From assembly GCA_036936605.1 (NCBI GenBank), contig JAUPFV010000001.1, positions 346,901,081 to 346,965,080 of the forward strand: a stretch of DNA of 64,000 nucleotides, written 5' to 3'. Source of the DNA: Limnanthes douglasii subsp. nivea (taxonomy: Eukaryota > Streptophyta > Magnoliopsida > Brassicales > Limnanthaceae). The translations under genes were made by a program, and so were the position numbers. Positions 23,285 through 34,529 of the stretch are shown in pieces. Below the pieces are notes generated by a model. That model ran no database searches. It was not told where the DNA came from and was given only the letters and a program-made list of their open reading frames with translations. Every line of letters begins with the position of its first letter. The stretch's first letter is position 1.

Positions 23285-23710
23285 GACTTTGAACAGTACA
23301 CCGTCCCTCGACTATCACGTTTGGTGGCAAATAGTCCCTTGACTTTCAAATGTCCGTTGACAGTCCCTGGACTATCGCGTTTGGATAAAGTTAGTCCACC
23401 AGATCCTCCGATCTATGAGAGGCTGCCACGTGTCACCATAGTCCCCAGATTTTTGTATCACCACTAGTCCCTTGAGTTTAGTTTTCTGTAATTTTCTATA
23501 TTTTGGGTTTGACCTAAACTCAAGGGACTAGTGGTGATAAAAAAATCTGGGGACTATGGTGACACGTGGCAGCCTCTCATGGATCGGAGGATCTGGTGGA
23601 CTAACTTTATCCAAACACGATAGTCCAGGGACTGTCAACGGACATTTGAAAGTCAAGGGACTATCTGCCACCAAACGCGATAGTCGAAGGACGATTTACT
23701 GTTCAATGCC
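23285..23710. mobile_element. Foldback element with ~200-bp inverted arms and 10-bp target duplication
   Basis: Left arm 23285-~23481 and right arm ~23514-23710 are near-perfect inverted copies around a ~32-base AT-rich loop. They include CAAGGGACTAGTGGTGAT, GACACGTGGCAGCCTCTCAT and GGATCTGGTGGACTAA. The ends read GACTTTGAACAGTA and, inverted, GGCATTGAACAGTA. TAGAGTTATT occurs exactly at both flanks (23275-23284 and 23711-23720). Long terminal inverted repeats with a 9-11 bp duplication are characteristic of Mutator-like elements, here non-autonomous with no coding capacity. Transcribed, it would form one long hairpin. Confidence 0.9.
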
Positions 23711-23720
23711 TAGAGTTATT

Positions 23721-24004
23721 ACATCTATGTGATTTTTGTTGGCAAGACGATGTTTATCACAAATGTCAGACTTAAACTTTAACTTTTATAAAGTTTTTGT
23801 ACAAATGAAAAAACTTAATGGCGACCCAATCGATATTAGGTTCTAAAAAATCAATAAAAACCTGCAATTAAGTTTCTCAAGCTTTTTGTACGAAAAAATT
23901 GTAATTTAAATTTGAGACGGTTTTCCAAAATAGAAAAGTAATGTTGACCAGTTTAGTCGACTTATGAGTTTTGTTTGATTTTTAACTTTATAAATTTATC
24001 TATG
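23721..24004. other. AT-rich stretch, nothing recognised
   Basis: No gene or clear repeat is seen. It leads into the repeat array at 24005. Confidence 0.4.
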
Positions 24005-24530
24005 ATATCTAGAGAATAAATGTATGATTTTTAAATCGATATAGTTTGGATGGTGGATTATTTTTGTCTTAGATTTAGGGAAAATGGCATAAAATCCATT
24101 GTTGATTCTTTCAATATCTAGAGAATAAATGTATGATTTTTGTAGGTTTTGTTTGATTTTTTAGGTTTTTAAGTTTAAGTTTTTAAGTTATTCAAGTTTT
24201 TATTTTTGATTTCTAGTATTTAAAGTATAGTTTGGATTGTAAAGTCTTAGAACATGTGTTTATTAAATTTACAGAAAAATTGTGTAAAATTCATTGTTGT
24301 TTTTTTTATTTACAGGATTTGATGAGTGTATGTTTTTTGTGGGTTTTGTATGGTTTTCAAAGTTTTTTTTATATATTTCTAGTACAAAGAATATATTTTG
24401 GATTGTGAAGTTTTAGATAAGGTGCTTGTTAAAGAATTAGAAAAAATATCATAAACTCTGAGGTTTTTATTTTAAATATCTAGTATATAAAATATAGTTG
24501 AATCGAACAATCTTAAATAATATATCAGCT
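24005..24530. repeat. Degenerate long-unit tandem repeat
   Basis: The phrases ATATCTAGAGAATAAATG, TATAGTTTGGAT(T)G and AAATTCATTGTTG recur in order from about 24005, 24114, 24316 and 24477. The units are roughly 110-200 bp and strongly diverged. No coding function is seen. Confidence 0.45.
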
Positions 24531-24874
24531 AGTTTATAAAAAATATGATATAAATATTAAGTCAATAAATAAATAAAATTAATTAACTAAATCATGCAAA
24601 ATTAAATTTACTATCAAAATTTAAAATAGTAATTAATAAAAAATAAACCCTTACTAGAAGATAAACTTATATGGTATGACCCTCCATCAAGGTAAAAGAA
24701 ATTGAATGATATTTAACATCCACAACTTTAATTTTAGGAACATGATGTTCTAATCTTTAATTTTAGAAGGGTCAATCTATATATACCAAATTCCGGTTTA
24801 AGTATACCCAATTTTGAGTATACCCAAAGGTTGTATAAGTATACCAATTTTTTCCAAAAATACCCTTTTTGAGG

Positions 24875-24881
24875 TATATAA
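24875..24881 (+). promoter_or_regulatory. TATA box upstream of PMD gene 1
   Basis: TATATAA lies about 180 bases upstream of the ATG at 25059, followed by a pyrimidine-rich leader. It fits a normal plant promoter for the split PMD gene. Confidence 0.45.
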
Positions 24882-25058
24882 GCCTTTTTTTTACTAACAC
24901 ACATCCACCGCTTTTTTCCTACAACTTTCTCTCACTTCCCTCACTTCTCTCACTTCTCTTTAAACTCTCAAAACTCTCATTTCTGAAAACCTCCCACATC
25001 TCTCTAGCAATTTTCGGCGAGCCACCACCTATTCCTCCCCTTCTCCTCCTCCTCCATC

Positions 25059-26924
25059 ATGGTGAAGAACAAAAACCCATCACCACCAACTACGTAAGTT
25101 CCCTAATTTTTATTTGTAAATTGAATTTAGTTAGACTTTTGTTAGAATTAGATTAAGGTTAGATTTTATGTATGAATTTAGGATTTAGGGTAGATTTTAG
25201 ATTAGAAATATGAAATTAGGGTAGGTTTATGTGGCCATTTTCCAGTACAGTTGCCGGTTAGAAAATGGCCGGCAGCGCACCGGTGGTGCGCTGGTCTGTA
25301 CCAATGGTACAAGGCTGTATCGAGCGGTACAAATTAAAATTAAAATTTTAAGGTTGATTTTAAAAAAAAAATAAAAAAAATAAAATGTATGTTATATGTA
25401 TATAGGTTTATGTTCGATTAGTAGTTTTTTTTATGTTTACGGATTATATCGTATGTTATTAACTTTGTTTATATTTTGTTATTATTTCAGGTCCGATGTT
25501 GTCGAGCCGCGACCCCTTCCTCGGTCTAGGACGGTTCCCTCGGGATCACGGGTGACACACCCGGGCAAGAATTTGAAGACGGTACGGACCATCGAGGATG
25601 AAAGAGTTTGCTATGCTAAGCGCGGACGATATTCATCGGAGGACCCTGAGACTGGACGTCTTAGGGAGGAGAAGGAGATGATCAGATCAGATCGGTCTTT
25701 GCGCTGAATAAACCACGGTAAGAGGAAGGAGAATGTTGTTGAGAAAACAATCGACGACAGTAGAGGTGGAGGCTCCTCACGACAAGAGACGTCACACATA
25801 CACCGATCACCACCTCCCGCTACCAGTTCACCACCCCTTGCGCATATTATTCCATATCCACCACCTGTTAGTGAGAGGGTGGATACTACCATGGACCCTG
25901 AGCAGGATACGATAGATGAGGAGCATATTGATGCCATACACACCGAGGAGCAGCGGAAGACATTTGCATTTCTGAAATGCAACAAGATACCCTTATTTCC
26001 TGACTACAAGGAACATGAGGCATATCATGTCTTTATCGGGCAGGTAAGTATCAAATTATAAAATGGTATCCTATGTTTTACTTTGATTTATGTTTGACTT
26101 AGTTTTTTATTTGCAGGCCCGTACTTCCTTAGGCATACAGGCACATTATAATGTGCTTCGTATGTTGGACCTCAATGCTCAGCCAGAGGTGTAGCGGCAC
26201 TTGGCGCGGACTCCTTTCGGTCCTCTCATAGCTCACTTGCCTCAGTACTTCACGCATTAATTACTTAATGAGGTTTTTCTTAAGCGTTGGCATCAGGATA
26301 CCAACATGTTTCATTTCTCGTTCGGGGAAATGACCATTACTCTAGATGATGTCAGTTGCATTACAGGTCTCCCTGTAGTTAGTCGGACCTTGGATGTAGT
26401 CACGGCTCTGCGTGATGAGGCATACAGCTACTTTGCTAGTATGTTGGGGTTGAGTGTGGATGAGGTCCGTGCTGAGATACAGTCCACTAGAGGCGTTGGC
26501 TTCAAGATAAGGAGACGTTCACCAGGGATAGCTACATCCAGCAGACTGATACAGACACTATCCGCCAGGTATCACGAGCATACCTGATGTTCTTATTTGG
26601 TTGCACTATTTTTGCAGATATTAGTAAGAAAAATGTCAAGGATAACTATTTATACGGGTTGGAGAATGTGGACTCCGGTTTATGGGACATAGCGTGGGGT
26701 ACGAATGCATTGGCATTACTATTCTGTGGTCTGGGTGATGCTTCGAAAGCATCAAAGCATAACCTTTACGGATTTGTAGCCATGCTAGAATGTTGGATTT
26801 ATGATCATTTCCCCGCGTTTAGAGCTTCTGAGAACGCAGACCATGTAGCGAGGCAGCCGAGGATTATCAAGTGGCTACCGAAGCAGATTATTGGGCAAAA
26901 CATCTGCCCCAAATCGGTTATGCG
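25059..26924 (+). pseudogene. Plant mobile domain (PMD) gene 1, 5' part, split by E2
   Basis: Exon 1 is 25059-25093 (MVKNKNPSPPTT), then GTAAGT. Intron 1 ends TTATTTCAG at 25490. Exon 2 is 25491-26043, low-complexity and acidic, ending with DYKEHEAYHVFIGQ. Exon 3 starts 26117 after TTTGCAG. The PMD core follows: FHFSFGEMTITLDDVSCITG, then AYLMFLFGCTIF, AWGTNALALLFCGLG and ECWIYDHFP, typical of the MAIN-like/PMD family (PF10536). It was already broken: TGA at 25705-25707, TAG near 26192, TAA near 26258 and a frameshift near 26520. E2 then inserted after ATGCG at 26920-26924, and the gene resumes at 37444. PMD proteins act in gene silencing in Arabidopsis; the role here is unknown. Confidence 0.85.
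25230..25330. repeat. Hairpin cluster in intron 1 of PMD gene 1
   Basis: Short perfect stems: GGCCATTTTC (from 25233) pairs with GAAAATGGCC (25261-25270). CAGCGCACC (25273-25281), loop GGT, pairs with GGTGCGCTG (25285-25293). TGTACC (25297-25302), loop AAT, pairs with GGTACA (25306-25311). Similar clusters lie in intron 1 of PMD gene 2 and of the MULE gene. Confidence 0.75.
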
Positions 26925-27417
26925 TGGTGTGGATAAAAGTAGCCTGAGGGTAGGCTGGTAATTTTAAGTAGAGTTTTAAGGCGGCGTAAGGGTGTTTCAC
27001 GGTGGTGTGGTGGTGTTTCCAGATATTTCAGGGTGTTTCAAGGTGTTTCAAGGGTGGTGAGAGAATTGAGCAGCCTGGCAGCAGTTAATTTTTTCTTACC
27101 CATAGTTAATGCTGGTGGTTGGGTATTTATAGTGTGTAATTTGGGCCCTTATGGGCTTTCGGGTCAAGTTTCATGGACCCGGGTCATGTTTAAAGACCCA
27201 TGAAGTTTAAGCAAATGCACAGGTAGCTTAGTCAGATAGTGATTAGGTTTAAAAGTACTTTAGTCATAGTTCGAATCGTCTTATGTTTGCTGTGTCCAAA
27301 ATCACCTGTCCGGACCAAACAGTCCTGTTCGGATTATAGTCTTGGAGTCTGTCCGATTTTCGGGGAGTTTTACTTTGGACTACCCTTCCGGGGAGCTCTT
27401 CGAATTCGGACTCATCA
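26925..27417 (-). repeat. 3' LTR of E2
   Basis: Plus-strand TGGTGTGGATAAAAG...GGACTCATCA, 493 bp, indistinguishable from 36946-37438. The GGGTGTTTCAAGG-type phrases near 27028-27056 are a small internal repeat. Confidence 0.95.
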
Positions 27418-27431
27418 GGAGCCCCTTTTTT
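27418..27431 (-). other. 3' polypurine tract of E2
   Basis: On the minus strand AAAAAAGGGGCTCC abuts the 3' LTR, matching E1's AAAAAAGGAGCTCC. Confidence 0.65.
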
Positions 27432-27747
27432 AGGTATTTGAACAAGTGTCCTTGTTAAAGAACTGAAAAACAGTTCGAGTTCGGAAGTGGTCCTCTGATT
27501 CGAAGAGAGTTGAGACAGGCCCGGACAGGCCAACCGTTACGAATTCCAAACGGTTCTTTGTCAGGAGTAGTGGGACACGTGTCACCCTCCGGTTGGCCAC
27601 TCCAGCCGTTTTTCTACCTCGAAAATTACACCACTTTATTGAATAGGTAACTTCTTTAAATGGTTTTGATGACGTCAGCGCCGTCTTTTAATCATTGCTC
27701 AACTTTTCGGATTCTCCTAGGAATCAAACCCCCTTTTTTACCTTTAC

Positions 27748-27755
27748 TATAAATA
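27748..27755 (+). promoter_or_regulatory. TATA box of the E2 antisense gene
   Basis: TATAAATA lies 96 bases before the antisense ATG at 27844. It is internal to the element, not in the LTR, and is matched by TATAAAT at an equal distance in E1. Confidence 0.6.
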
Positions 27756-27843
27756 CTATTCATCTTTCACAGTATCATTTTCACTTTGCCATTTTACTCA
27801 AAACTTCATCTTTCTAAAACCTTGAGATTTCCTTAATCGTTTT

Positions 27844-30802
27844 ATGTTCACAGCAAGAACAGCTTTAATCAAGGGTGGCTGGCTCAATCTTTCAGAATTA
27901 GAGAGAGCTCAAAGGGTTGAAAAAGAGAAACGGATAGCAGCAGGGCTACCAGCATCGCCAGTTGAGAGACCAGCCACTTCAATCGAAGAATCTGATAGGG
28001 GTTCGTCTTCTTCAAAAGGTACAAAACCCAGAAAACTCTTCCACTCTACACTCTCCCCTATAGTTTCTGGCTCATCAGTCCAAGAGTCAATTCCCACCGT
28101 CGAACCGGAGGTTGTTGTTACAAGTGTTAGGAAGAAAACTACCTTTATAGCTATGGGGTCCGACTCTGATCATTCCCCAGAGAAACTGATCATGAAAAGA
28201 CCAAGTCGACTGGTTAAGGGACTCTCCTCGAAAAACACCAGTGAGTCTGGGTCCGGAACAACTGTTAGGACCCTCCGGGAGAGGCCGGTCGGTCCGGAGG
28301 CCAGCAGTCCATTACCTCCAAAGGAAACCTCGACCTCAGAGACTCAAGCTGAGGTGAAAATTCAAAAACATACAACGAGTCGCCAGTCCGGAGGATCAGC
28401 TGTTCCAAGCTTCATCCCTCCCCGGGCTGTTTCTGCAGAAGCTCCCCCAACAGTTATGGAGGAGAGGATGGAAGACTCCATTGAGGAGGCTAGGTTTGAG
28501 TCCGAGTCGTCCGGACAAGCTGATACTGCCATAGTCGTTGCCAAGAAAGGCAAAGAGGACTCGTTCTTGAGCCGTCCGGATCTGCCGGAGTGCCTTGAAG
28601 GGAAAGTTGGGCCCTGCTTTCACAAGGTAGAGTTTAAGTATCTCTTATCTTTGTTAAAAACCAAGTATGCATTTATTCACACTAGAGACTTGGGACGGCT
28701 TCGCACTAAGTGGGGGATCCCTGAAAATGTAAAGATCCGAATTCCCATCGATCCAGAGACCCCGATGGATTGTAAGAGGAATGAGATTGTATTTTTTACA
28801 GAGCTGTTCAATTGGGGACTCAGGTTCCCATTGGATCCGGAGATAGTGCGCTATTTCCACTTAGTGAAGCTATGCCCATCGCAGCTGAGCCCCAACGGAT
28901 GGTACACCCTGATGTCATGTATTATGGCATCCAGGCTGTCCGGAATTCCTCTTCCAATGGAAGAGTTCGCTGCTGTTGCCAGTCTGTGCAAACACCACCA
29001 GTTCCCCTTTTATCACTTCAATATGGGGAACAATCTGAAAGCAGTTGATGATCTCCTAGAATCGGAGAATAAGTGGAGGAGCCAGTTCTTGTTTATAAGT
29101 GGCTCATGGGAGAACGGGAAGAAGATCAAGGTTGGGGAGAATCCTAGCCTTCTTCGAAGTAGATGGAGGAGCGATCGTAAGTTCTTTTCTTAAGTTTCTG
29201 TTCGAATTTCTTCTCTTTAAGCTTTCACTAACTAGTTGCTCTTTTGTTTTGCCAGAACTGCCAAAAGAGTTCGGAGACTATGCGAAAGCCGGACAGGTTA
29301 CCTGTGGCAAAATAAACACATGGGCCGCAGAGAACTGGGAGAACCGGTTCCACAAGGCTTTCACTCCGGGAAACTTAGCCAGATCTCACCTGTGGAACAC
29401 CACAGGTCGGAGGGATTTAACATGGGAGGAGTTCTCCACCCCTCCTGATGATGACATAGTGCTAAGAAGGTCTCACGAGCTAGATGGGACCCTTTTCCTC
29501 CCTCTTCGGGCCAAAGCCCCAAGTAAGATGAAGGGCCAGAAGAAGAAAGGGAAGAAAACAGCAGGAGATTCAGAGAGAAAGGCCCTGACTGACACAGAGG
29601 CGCCAATTCCAGTTCAAGTTGATGCAAGCCTTCTACAGGTGGTAGAAGTGGAAAGTAAAGAGCACGGAGAGACTCCCTCAAAACCTACGAGGGTCTCCAA
29701 ACGAACCCGTAAACAAGTAAGTGAGGGTGTTGAGAGAGAAGTAAAAAAGAAGAAAACTTCTCAAGAAGAAGAATTTGCTCTCCGGGACCCGGAGCCCATT
29801 TTTCCAGTTGATCCTACATTAGCCGAAGAGATCCCAGAAAACCTTAACGAAGGGATTCCAGGGGAGCTTCACACTGATGACATTGAACGGGGAGAGATCA
29901 ACATGGATGAAGTGGATGTCACCGGACTGGGTCCTCTAGGTGACTACTTCCTTGGTTTGTCTAGGGACGAGTTTGCAGGGCCATATGTTCCTCCAAGTAA
30001 TTCCAACACGGTAAATTTTAATGGTAAAACTTTCTTGGTCTCCAGCGAAAGGGATATCATAGCTCACTCTCTCCTTAGCAACGTGCAACCTGTGCTTACC
30101 TTGGAAAGGCAAGTCCGGAATCAGGCAGAAACCATTAAGGAGCTTAAGTCCGAGAAGGAAAAACTGTCCAATAACCTCCGGGGTGCCACTACCCAGGTTG
30201 ACTTGCTTAAGGAGTCGAACGAGCAGCTGAAGAGGAGTAAAGATGAGAGCAACACAAAAATTGCCTCTTTGGAGAAAACCCTAGAAGATCTCCAGGCTAA
30301 GCTGTCCGAGTTGGAGAAAGACTTGAAAACCTCAAAAGATGAGACTGCAGCAAAAGAAAAGATTGTCACCAATCTGACTACTGACAAACTTACTTTGGAG
30401 AATGCAGTGACTCAAGCTATTGGTGAGAAAGCTGCCCTGGTGAAGGATCAAGAGGCCATGATCAAGGCCAAAGTCAATGCTTATGCCAAGGAGATGCTAC
30501 GGAGTGAAGAACTACTGATCGAAAAGGTAAAGTCTGACATGGTCCTCTTATTTCACGAGAAGTTCCCGAAGAGAAGACTTGGGGACTTATGGCGTTATGT
30601 GGACGACGACGATCTCCCATATTGGACCATGGTTGATGAAGGGTATACTGATATATCCTCATCTGGTGATGAGGAGGAAACCGGAGAGAGTCCGGGAGAA
30701 GAAGAGGCTGACCCCAAAGGAAAGAAGGTCATTGAAGACAAAAGCGATGTTAAGGCCAAGGGAACTGATGAGGGTGAGCCATCTTCAAAGGCTCCACCTT
30801 AA
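27844..30802 (+). CDS. Antisense protein gene of E2, two exons, Transposase_28-like
   Basis: Exon 1 is 27844-29176, the intron 29177-29255 (GTAAGT...TTTTGTTTTGCCAG) and exon 2 29256-30802. Splicing joins C to AA and gives 959 codons in one frame. The N-terminus is MFTARTALIKGGWLNLSELE. Residues 1-240 are serine-rich and disordered. About 245-440 match the plant 'putative gypsy type transposon' domain (PF04195): RFPLDPEIVRYFHLVKLCPS, then PNGWYTLM. Basic patches (KGQKKKGKK, REVKKKKT) and a long coiled coil (about 720-840) follow, then KSDMVLLF, a DDDDLP motif and an acidic tail. Such antisense ORFs are known in Tat-lineage elements and their function is unknown. The basic patches suggest nuclear location. 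This copy is intact. Confidence 0.85.
29177..29255 (+). other. Intron in the E2 antisense gene
   Basis: 79 bases, donor GATC|GTAAGT and acceptor TTTTGCCAG|AA. Skipping it restores one frame across two long ORFs. The homologous acceptor is kept in E3 near 14215, while E3's donor is lost. Confidence 0.8.
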
Positions 30803-30837
30803 ATGGTAATTTGTTTTGTTTAATGTTTGTTTGAACC

Positions 30838-30946
30838 AAAGTCCTTGGAAGGCCAAGGCTCCTTTTTTGTGATGCTGTCCGTTTTGACCGGACAGATTTT
30901 TGTATTGTGTTTAAACTTGTTCACAAAGTCCTTGGAAGGCCAAGGC
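30838..30946. terminator. Pair of conserved hairpins between the antisense gene and pol (E2)
   Basis: 30838-30859 and 30925-30946 carry the identical AAAGTCCTTGG...CCAAGGC palindrome. A further short palindrome (GTCCG...CGGAC, about 30877-30896) lies between. They sit 36 bp past the antisense stop and about 300 bp past the pol stop. A shared 3'-end function is inferred, not shown. Confidence 0.45.
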
Positions 30947-31241
30947 AACTTTAAGTTTATTGAATGAAAGTTTTATCTTGCACAACCTTTCTCTTATACT
31001 AAAGTTTGTTTAAGTACTTCTCATTGTGAGAGTGTTTAATTTTTCCGGCTAGAATTTAAATAGCCCTTAGATCTTCCAGTCCGGGTAGTATGGCAATCAA
31101 CAGAATTTTGTAAAAACTTAGAAAATTTATTCAAAAAAGCTCCAAGTTTCATTTAAAGCTCTCCGTGGCGCCAGAGAGAGATAGTGGTATGCCCCCAAAT
31201 ATTTACATGGATGTTTAAACAAGTAAATATTTACATAAATT

Positions 31242-34200
31242 TTATTCCAAATACATTCGAAGGTGTTCAATATTCCAAGGGTGAGTTAAAACCCTACCAT
31301 CTTTATCTTCCAGCCAATATGTGCCAGGCTTGATTCTTTCAACCACAGTATACGGACCCTCCCAGGTTGGGGCCAACTTTCCGAAGAGCTTTTCCTTGGT
31401 GTGCAGGAAAACTTTCCTCAATACTTTATCTCCTGGTTGAAAATCCCTTCTTTTAACCTTGGAAGCAAACCTGCTTCTCATCAAGCCCTGATAGTGTACC
31501 ATTCTAAGATGAGCTTTTATTCGCCTTTCTTCAATTAAATCAAGCTGATTTCTGATTGCTATTTCATTAGCCTGTCCGGAGAAGTTATGAACACAAAAAG
31601 AGGGGAGTGTCTTCTCTATGGGAGCTACTGCATCCATCCCATAGACCAAGGCAAAAGGTGATTCTTGTGTGGCAGCCCCAGGCGTTGTCCGGTACGCCCA
31701 CAAGACTTCTTGTAAATAACTAGGCCACTTCCCAGCAGCCCCTTCCAGATTTTTCTTTAAGCCGGACAGTATTGTTCTATTAGCCACCTCAACTTGCCCA
31801 TTGGCTTGTGGGTGGAATGGGGAAGAAAAGCAGTGCTGAATACCCCTTGAGGCACAGAAGCTCTCCATTTCTCGGTTGTCAAACTGTGGCCCATTATCTG
31901 TTGTTATTTTCTGAGGGACACCAAATCTGCAACATATGTTGGATAAAATGAATTTTATAACAGCCTTTGATGTTGTTCCTGCCAAGGGGGCTGCTTCTAT
32001 CCACTTCGAAAAGTAATCAATGGCCACGATTATGGTTTTGCGTCCTCCGGACGCCATAGGGAGAGGCCCAACTAAGTCTAATCCCCATCGAGCAAAAGGG
32101 ATAGGCTCAGAAATTGATTCCATAGGAATGGCTGGTACATGAATTTCATTGCTGTACCTCTGGCATGGGTCACACCTTCTTACCAGTTCCTTGGCATCTT
32201 TCATTATCGTAGGCCAATAATATCCGGAGAGAAGCACTCTTCTTGTTAATGCTCTAAATCCACAATGGGCTGATCCCTCACCATCATGCAATTCGGAGAG
32301 AACCATTTGTGACTCATTATCTCCTAAACAGCGTAGGAGAGGTTTACTATAGGATTTCTTGTACAAGATCTCTCTAATCATGATGAAACCACGAGCCTTG
32401 TGCTTTAACGTTCTGGCTTGTGATTTTTCCAAAGGCACAATACCATCAGACAAATATTGTATAAGTGGAGACCTCCAATCTTGAGGTTTATTTGCTTGTA
32501 TTTCAAAAACTTCCTCTTTCTCCCCTTCATCAAGTTGAATGGAAGGACTTTCAAGCACATGGATCCACGGATAGGACTCCGTATATGATATTGTTGCCAA
32601 TGAGTCTGCCAATTCATTCTCTGCCCGGGGAATATGCTCATAGACAACAGCTTTAAACTTCATTGCCTCATTTTTCAAAAGAAGCAAATACTTGATTAAC
32701 TGCTCTTTTCTAGCCTCTGATAGGCCCAAAGCATGGTGGACAAGCAATTGGGAGTCGCTTAGTAGCTTGACCCTTTTTGCTCCACAAATATAAGCCAATT
32801 TTAATCCAGCTATAGCTGCTTCGTATTCGGACTCGTTATTGGACGCCCTAAAAGCAAAACAAATAGCTTGAAACATGTTGTCCCCATAAGGAGAGGTTAG
32901 ACATATTCCTGCCCCAGATCCTATGGCACTGGATCCCCCATCTGTTCGGACAATCCATACTTTTTTGTCTTTTGAATCAGCAAGTTGTTCTGAGTCCCTA
33001 TCAGAATGGAATTCGACCAGAAAATCAGCCACTGCCTAAGCTTTTACTGCTGTTCGAGGAGCAAAGTCTATGTCGAAGTCCCCCAACTCTACTGACCATT
33101 TTGTCATTCTGCTCGAAATATCCGCTTTCTGAAGAACATTTTTTAAAGGGAAAGATGTCCGGACTACGATAGGATGAGCCTGAAAATAAGGCCTCATTTT
33201 TCTGGCAGCTATCACCAAGGCTAACGCTAATTTTTCAAGTTTTAAGTAGCGCCGTTCAGCATCAATCAGGCTTTTGCTGATGTAGTATACGGGGTGAGGA
33301 TACCCATCAACCTCTCTAACCAACACAGCACTGATGGCACAACTTGAAACAGCCAGGTATACAAATAGAGTCTCCCCATTGATTGGTTTGAATAAGGTCT
33401 TCGGAGAGGACAGATGCTTCTTAATTTCATTGAACGCCTCATCACACTGTGGTGTCCACTCAAACCCCTTTGCACCTTTCAGAGTTTGAAAGAAAGGAGC
33501 ACATCTGTCCGAAGACCTAGAGATAAACCTGTTCAAAGCTGCTAACCTCCCCGTTAACCGCTGCACTTCTTTAACATTTCGAGGAGGCTCCATTTGAAAC
33601 AAAGCATTGAGCTGGTCCGGGTCGGGCTGGATTCCATGCTCACTTATAATGTACCCTAAGAACTTCCCGGACTGCACTCCAAACACACATTTTTCAGGAT
33701 TTAGCTTTAAATTCACCTTGGTCAGGTTGGTAAAAGTCTCCTGGAGGTCGGACAAGTGTAGCTGCTCATCCACACTTTTCACCATCATATCGTCAATGTA
33801 AACCTCTATATTTCTTCCAATTTGATCAGCAAAGGTTTTATTGACTAACCTTTGATAAGTAGCCCCAGCATTCTTCAAACCAAAAGGCATCACCTTGTAG
33901 CAGTGTAATCCTCTATCAGTAACAAAAGTGGTATGCTCTTGATCTCTTGGATCCACCTGGATCTGATTATATCCGGAGAAAGCATCCATGAAGGAGAGTA
34001 GCTTGTTCCCAGAAGTAGAATCTACCAGCTGATCTATCCGGGGGACCGGATACAAGTCTTTTGGGCAAGCTCGATTGAGATCCGTGAAGTCTATGCACAT
34101 TCGCCATTTACCGTTTTTCTTTTTTACCAAGACTGGATTGGCAGTCCACAAAGGATACTGAGCTTCTTTAATGTGCCCCATCTTTGTGAGTCTGTCAACC

Positions 34201-34529
34201 TCTTGTACAATGACATCAGCCTTTTCTTTTGAGAAAGCTCTCCTTTTTTGCACCACTGGTGCTACATCTCTCCGGACAGATAAGTGATGAGAAATCACTT
34301 CTGACGGCACTCCAGTAACATCAGCATTGCACCAGGCAAAAACATGCTGATGGTCTTTTAAGAATTTTAACATTTCTTCTTTCAATACTTGTGGCATTTT
34401 GGACCCTATCTTGACAGATTTCCCTTCTTCTAAGCAATGTGTCTCAACCTCCTCAACTGGGATCAACACTCCGGGGGTCTCCCTGGGGTCATCAATTTCA
34501 CCCTCACCCCCAGAAAGGCCCTCAAACTG
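31242..34529 (-). pseudogene. pol: Pol polyprotein of E2, one amber codon
   Basis: In frame with gag-protease past the UAG. RT has IDQLVDSTSGNKLLSFMDAFSG and catalytic YIDDMM. Its RNase H runs to about 33060. A second, archaeal-type RNase H begins RTDGGSS and keeps its acidic residues (NESEYEA, LLSDSQLL, ENELADSLA). Integrase keeps the zinc-binding H/C residues (CDPCQRY) and the DDE residues in GLDLVG, TDNGPQF and GQVEVANR. The single defect is TAG at 33036-33038 between RNase H 1 and 2, where E1 has glutamine (CAA). A CAG-to-TAG change is a CHG site, compatible with deamination of a methylated cytosine. Without suppression this copy cannot make integrase. Confidence 0.93.
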
